Below, in pieces: positions 34,170 through 35,373 of a stretch of 35,373 nucleotides of DNA. The translations under genes and the position numbers were made by a program. This DNA comes from Boseongicola sp. (GTDB lineage: Bacteria; Pseudomonadota; Alphaproteobacteria; Rhodobacterales; Rhodobacteraceae): NCBI GenBank assembly GCA_028824715.1, contig JAPPCV010000060.1:1-35373 (forward strand), given 5' to 3'. Under the pieces are notes generated by a model. It was not told the origin of the DNA. It made no database searches and worked only from the letters and a program-made list of their open reading frames with translations. Each line of letters begins with the position of its first letter. Position 1 is the first letter of the stretch.

Positions 34170-34481
34170 ATGACTGCACTTATCTACCGCCCTGCAAAGT
34201 CAGCCATGTCATCCGGCACAGCAAGGTCCCGGGACTGGGTGCTTGAATTCGTGAACGAGGCCGGTCGCGAGATCGACCCGCTGATGGGCTGGACGTCGTC
34301 GGCTGACACTCGGGCGCAGGTCCAGATGCGGTTCCCGACACGGGAAGCGGCGCTGGACTATGCCGAAAGGAACGGCATCGACGCGATAGTCCGCGAGCCG
34401 AAGGCGAGAAAGCCGAATGTCCGCCGCCGCGGATATGGCGAGAACTTTGCGACCGACCGGCGCGGCGCCTGGACTCATTGA
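34170..34481 (+). CDS. ETC complex I subunit, NDUFS4 homologue
   Basis: The 103-residue protein belongs to the NDUFS4 / 'ETC complex I subunit conserved region' family, an accessory subunit of proton-pumping NADH dehydrogenase known in alphaproteobacteria and mitochondria. The pattern [23 protein letters not shown], then [34 protein letters not shown] and a basic tail ending [15 protein letters not shown] is typical (S-G, W-x-L-E-F, P-L-M-G-W-x-S-S-x-D, F-x-x-x-x-A-x-x-Y-A). It acts at the peripheral arm on the cytoplasmic face. No clear Shine-Dalgarno precedes the ATG. tRNA-Arg follows. Confidence 0.93.
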   Translation: MTALIYRPAKSAMSSGTARSRDWVLEFVNEAGREIDPLMGWTSSADTRAQVQMRFPTREAALDYAERNGIDAIVREPKARKPNVRRRGYGENFATDRRGAWTH

Positions 34482-34655
34482 CGACCGAAGACAGGCCGGC
34501 GGCTCGCTTGGCATCGCCTGCAGGCGGCTGACGAGCGGACGCCGGCATCTTGAGCAGGAACCGGTTGCGTTACGGCATGACGGGAGGCACGCTTCGAGGC
34601 AGATCAAGTGCCGCACGGTGTGCGTTTCGTTTCAATTGGATTCCGTCAGTCCATG

Positions 34656-34683
34656 TTGTGATGGTGGCGGGTCGTGCTATGAC
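34656..34683 (+). promoter_or_regulatory. Candidate promoter of tRNA-Arg
   Basis: TTGTGA (34656-34661), 16-base spacer, TATGAC (34678-34683), about 9 bases before the mature tRNA 5' end. Confidence 0.45.
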
Positions 34684-34692
34684 GACGCATGC

Positions 34693-34769
34693 GGTCCGGT
34701 AGCTCAACTGGATAGAGCGGCTGACTTCTAATCAGCAGGTTGAGGGTTCGAGTCCTTCCCGGATCGCCA
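34693..34769 (+). tRNA. tRNA-Arg, anticodon TCT
   Basis: A cloverleaf folds completely: acceptor GGTCCGG with CCGGATC (one G-T pair), TA at 8-9, D stem GCTC/GAGC, anticodon stem GCTGA/TCAGC with loop CTTCTAA (anticodon TCT), T stem GAGGG/CCTTC with TTCGAGT loop, discriminator G (34766) and an encoded CCA end (34767-34769). It reads AGA/AGG codons, which are rare in this GC-rich DNA. Confidence 0.95.
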
Positions 34770-35288
34770 AAGACCGGAGTTCAACTGGAAGTTGCAGTCC
34801 GGAGACTCTTGAGGAGCCCTTCCACAGACATGCGAACGGGCGGCCGCTGACGCCCTGGGCGAGCGGAACGACGTACCTGCGGGTGTCAAGAAGCTTGACA
34901 CCCTGCTTGGCAGGGCCGGGACGAATTCTTTCCAAGGATGAAGATCGGCGGGAAACCCGCCCTTCCGGATAGCCGCGAGCTGGGCACGTTCCGCAGTTTC
35001 AGTCAGTGAATCAGTCCCCGTTGGTTTCACCCAAGGCCAGAGGCGATGTCCTGGGGTTGGTCGGAACCAGGGCTGGCCATCTGCCTCGATTTCCGGCGCA
35101 TAAGGATCAGCCGATATTCATGTGCCAGAGCGAATGTCGCCGACCGCCCAGTCTTGCGGGTCAGCTTGTTCATCGACCGGCCGAGCAGAATTTCCAGCAC
35201 CCGGGCACGCAGCGGATGCTTCTGTCTTAGCGTAGCGCGATAACGCTCCAGGAAAGGAGCAACCTTTTCGTTCTTGAGGTGTAACTGC
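34770..35288. other. 519-base region after tRNA-Arg without a convincing gene
   Basis: No recognisable gene. Contains two overlapping hairpins (34881-34915) and a small one (35245-35260, GCTCC-6-GGAGC). A minus-strand open frame (35027-35317) has rare codons (TTA, CTA, AGA) and no domain or binding site, and overlaps the partial gene at the right edge. Confidence 0.45.
34881..34915. repeat. Two mutually exclusive hairpins downstream of tRNA-Arg
   Basis: GGGTGTCAAG-AAG-CTTGACACCC (34881-34903, perfect 10-bp stem) shares its last three bases with CCCTGC-TTG-GCAGGG (34901-34915, 6-bp stem). Only one can form. No T-run follows, so the tRNA terminator is not evident here. Confidence 0.5.
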
Positions 35289-35373
35289 TCACCCCTTCTT
35301 GGGGGCAGCTTCGGCATAGTGCAACTTGATCATGTCGGCGGCCTTTCCGGCAAGCGCGATCTGGATGGCGACG
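35289..35373 (-). CDS. C-terminal 27 residues of an unrecognised protein, cut by window edge
   Basis: Reading minus strand from the right edge gives VAIQIALAGKAADMIKLHY, then AEAAPKKG and TGA (35289-35291). The frame uses GC-rich codons typical of the window's genes and the tail is a plausible amphipathic helix plus Lys-rich end. Too short to identify. Confidence 0.5.
   Translation of the reverse strand, partial: VAIQIALAGKAADMIKLHYAEAAPKKG

Noticed and set aside
34417-34731. Plus-strand open frame ending in CGPVAQLDRAADF
   Set aside because: This peptide is a translation of the tRNA-Arg gene, a well-known spurious annotation.
34728-35030. Minus-strand open frames ending in SGKDSNPQPAD or REGLEPSTC
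   Set aside because: Both tails are antisense translations of the tRNA; no ribosome binding site or domain.
35027-35317. 96-codon minus-strand frame next to the right edge
   Set aside because: Rare codons, no domain, no binding site, and it overlaps a better-supported C-terminal frame.
1-35373. CRISPR array, insertion sequence, prophage or integrase
   Set aside because: No repeat-spacer pattern, transposase, terminal inverted repeats or phage genes were seen. The tRNA-Arg gene has no recognisable integrase or repeated 3' end nearby.

Overview
The window is GC-rich chromosomal DNA of an alphaproteobacterium, most likely Rhodobacterales or a close relative. Supporting markers are a class I lysyl-tRNA synthetase (LysK), an NDUFS4-type complex I accessory subunit next to tRNA-Arg(TCT), a TauE/TIGR02186 membrane pair, a short RecD-like helicase, a usp-nfu-tsaB-rimI cluster, a TRAP carrier, and GTCCCGGG-type REP palindromes. 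This placement is from gene recognition and was not computed.

Layout. 1-358: 5' part of a phytanoyl-CoA dioxygenase-like gene, cut by the left edge. 569-3822 (minus): TRAP importer dctQ-dctM-dctP ending in a good intrinsic terminator. 4167-6430 (plus): RecD-like helicase translationally coupled to a short-chain dehydrogenase (SDR). 6522-8188 (minus): TauE/SafE permease plus TIGR02186 protein, followed by about 0.9 kb without a convincing gene. 9101-16290 (minus): six-gene operon with a dienelactone hydrolase-SnoaL two-domain protein, a peptide/nickel-family ABC importer (binding protein, two permeases, two ATPases), and an SDR fused in frame to the second ATPase. 16291-18282: gene-poor stretch with one small basic hypothetical and an apparently orphan Phd-type antitoxin. 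18283-23007 (minus): BMP-type (nucleoside-like) ABC importer. 23155-25466 (minus): rimI, tsaB, nfu and a universal stress protein, followed up to 27510 by an ornithine cyclodeaminase-family gene and a class IV aminotransferase. 27650-30483: nadD (plus), a TerB-like gene (minus) and lysK (plus). 30839-34481: DUF4864 protein (plus), uvrB (minus), NDUFS4 homologue (plus). 34693-34769: tRNA-Arg. 35289-end: C-terminal tail of an unrecognised minus-strand gene.

How it fits together. The window holds three complete importers: TRAP, peptide-family ABC and BMP-family ABC. Around them are housekeeping genes for tRNA t6A modification, Fe-S maturation, NAD synthesis, lysine charging and excision repair. 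The most unusual part is 9.1-16.3 kb. There an importer is co-transcribed with a hydrolase and carries a C-terminal SDR domain whose catalytic Tyr position reads Leu. The clearest regulatory signal is a perfect TTTGGAA-N3-TTCCAAA palindrome beside a TTGACA promoter in front of nfu, resembling an Irr (iron control element) box.

Limits. All family calls come from reading translations without a database search. Promoters are pattern matches. Substrates of the three transporters are inferred only at family level.
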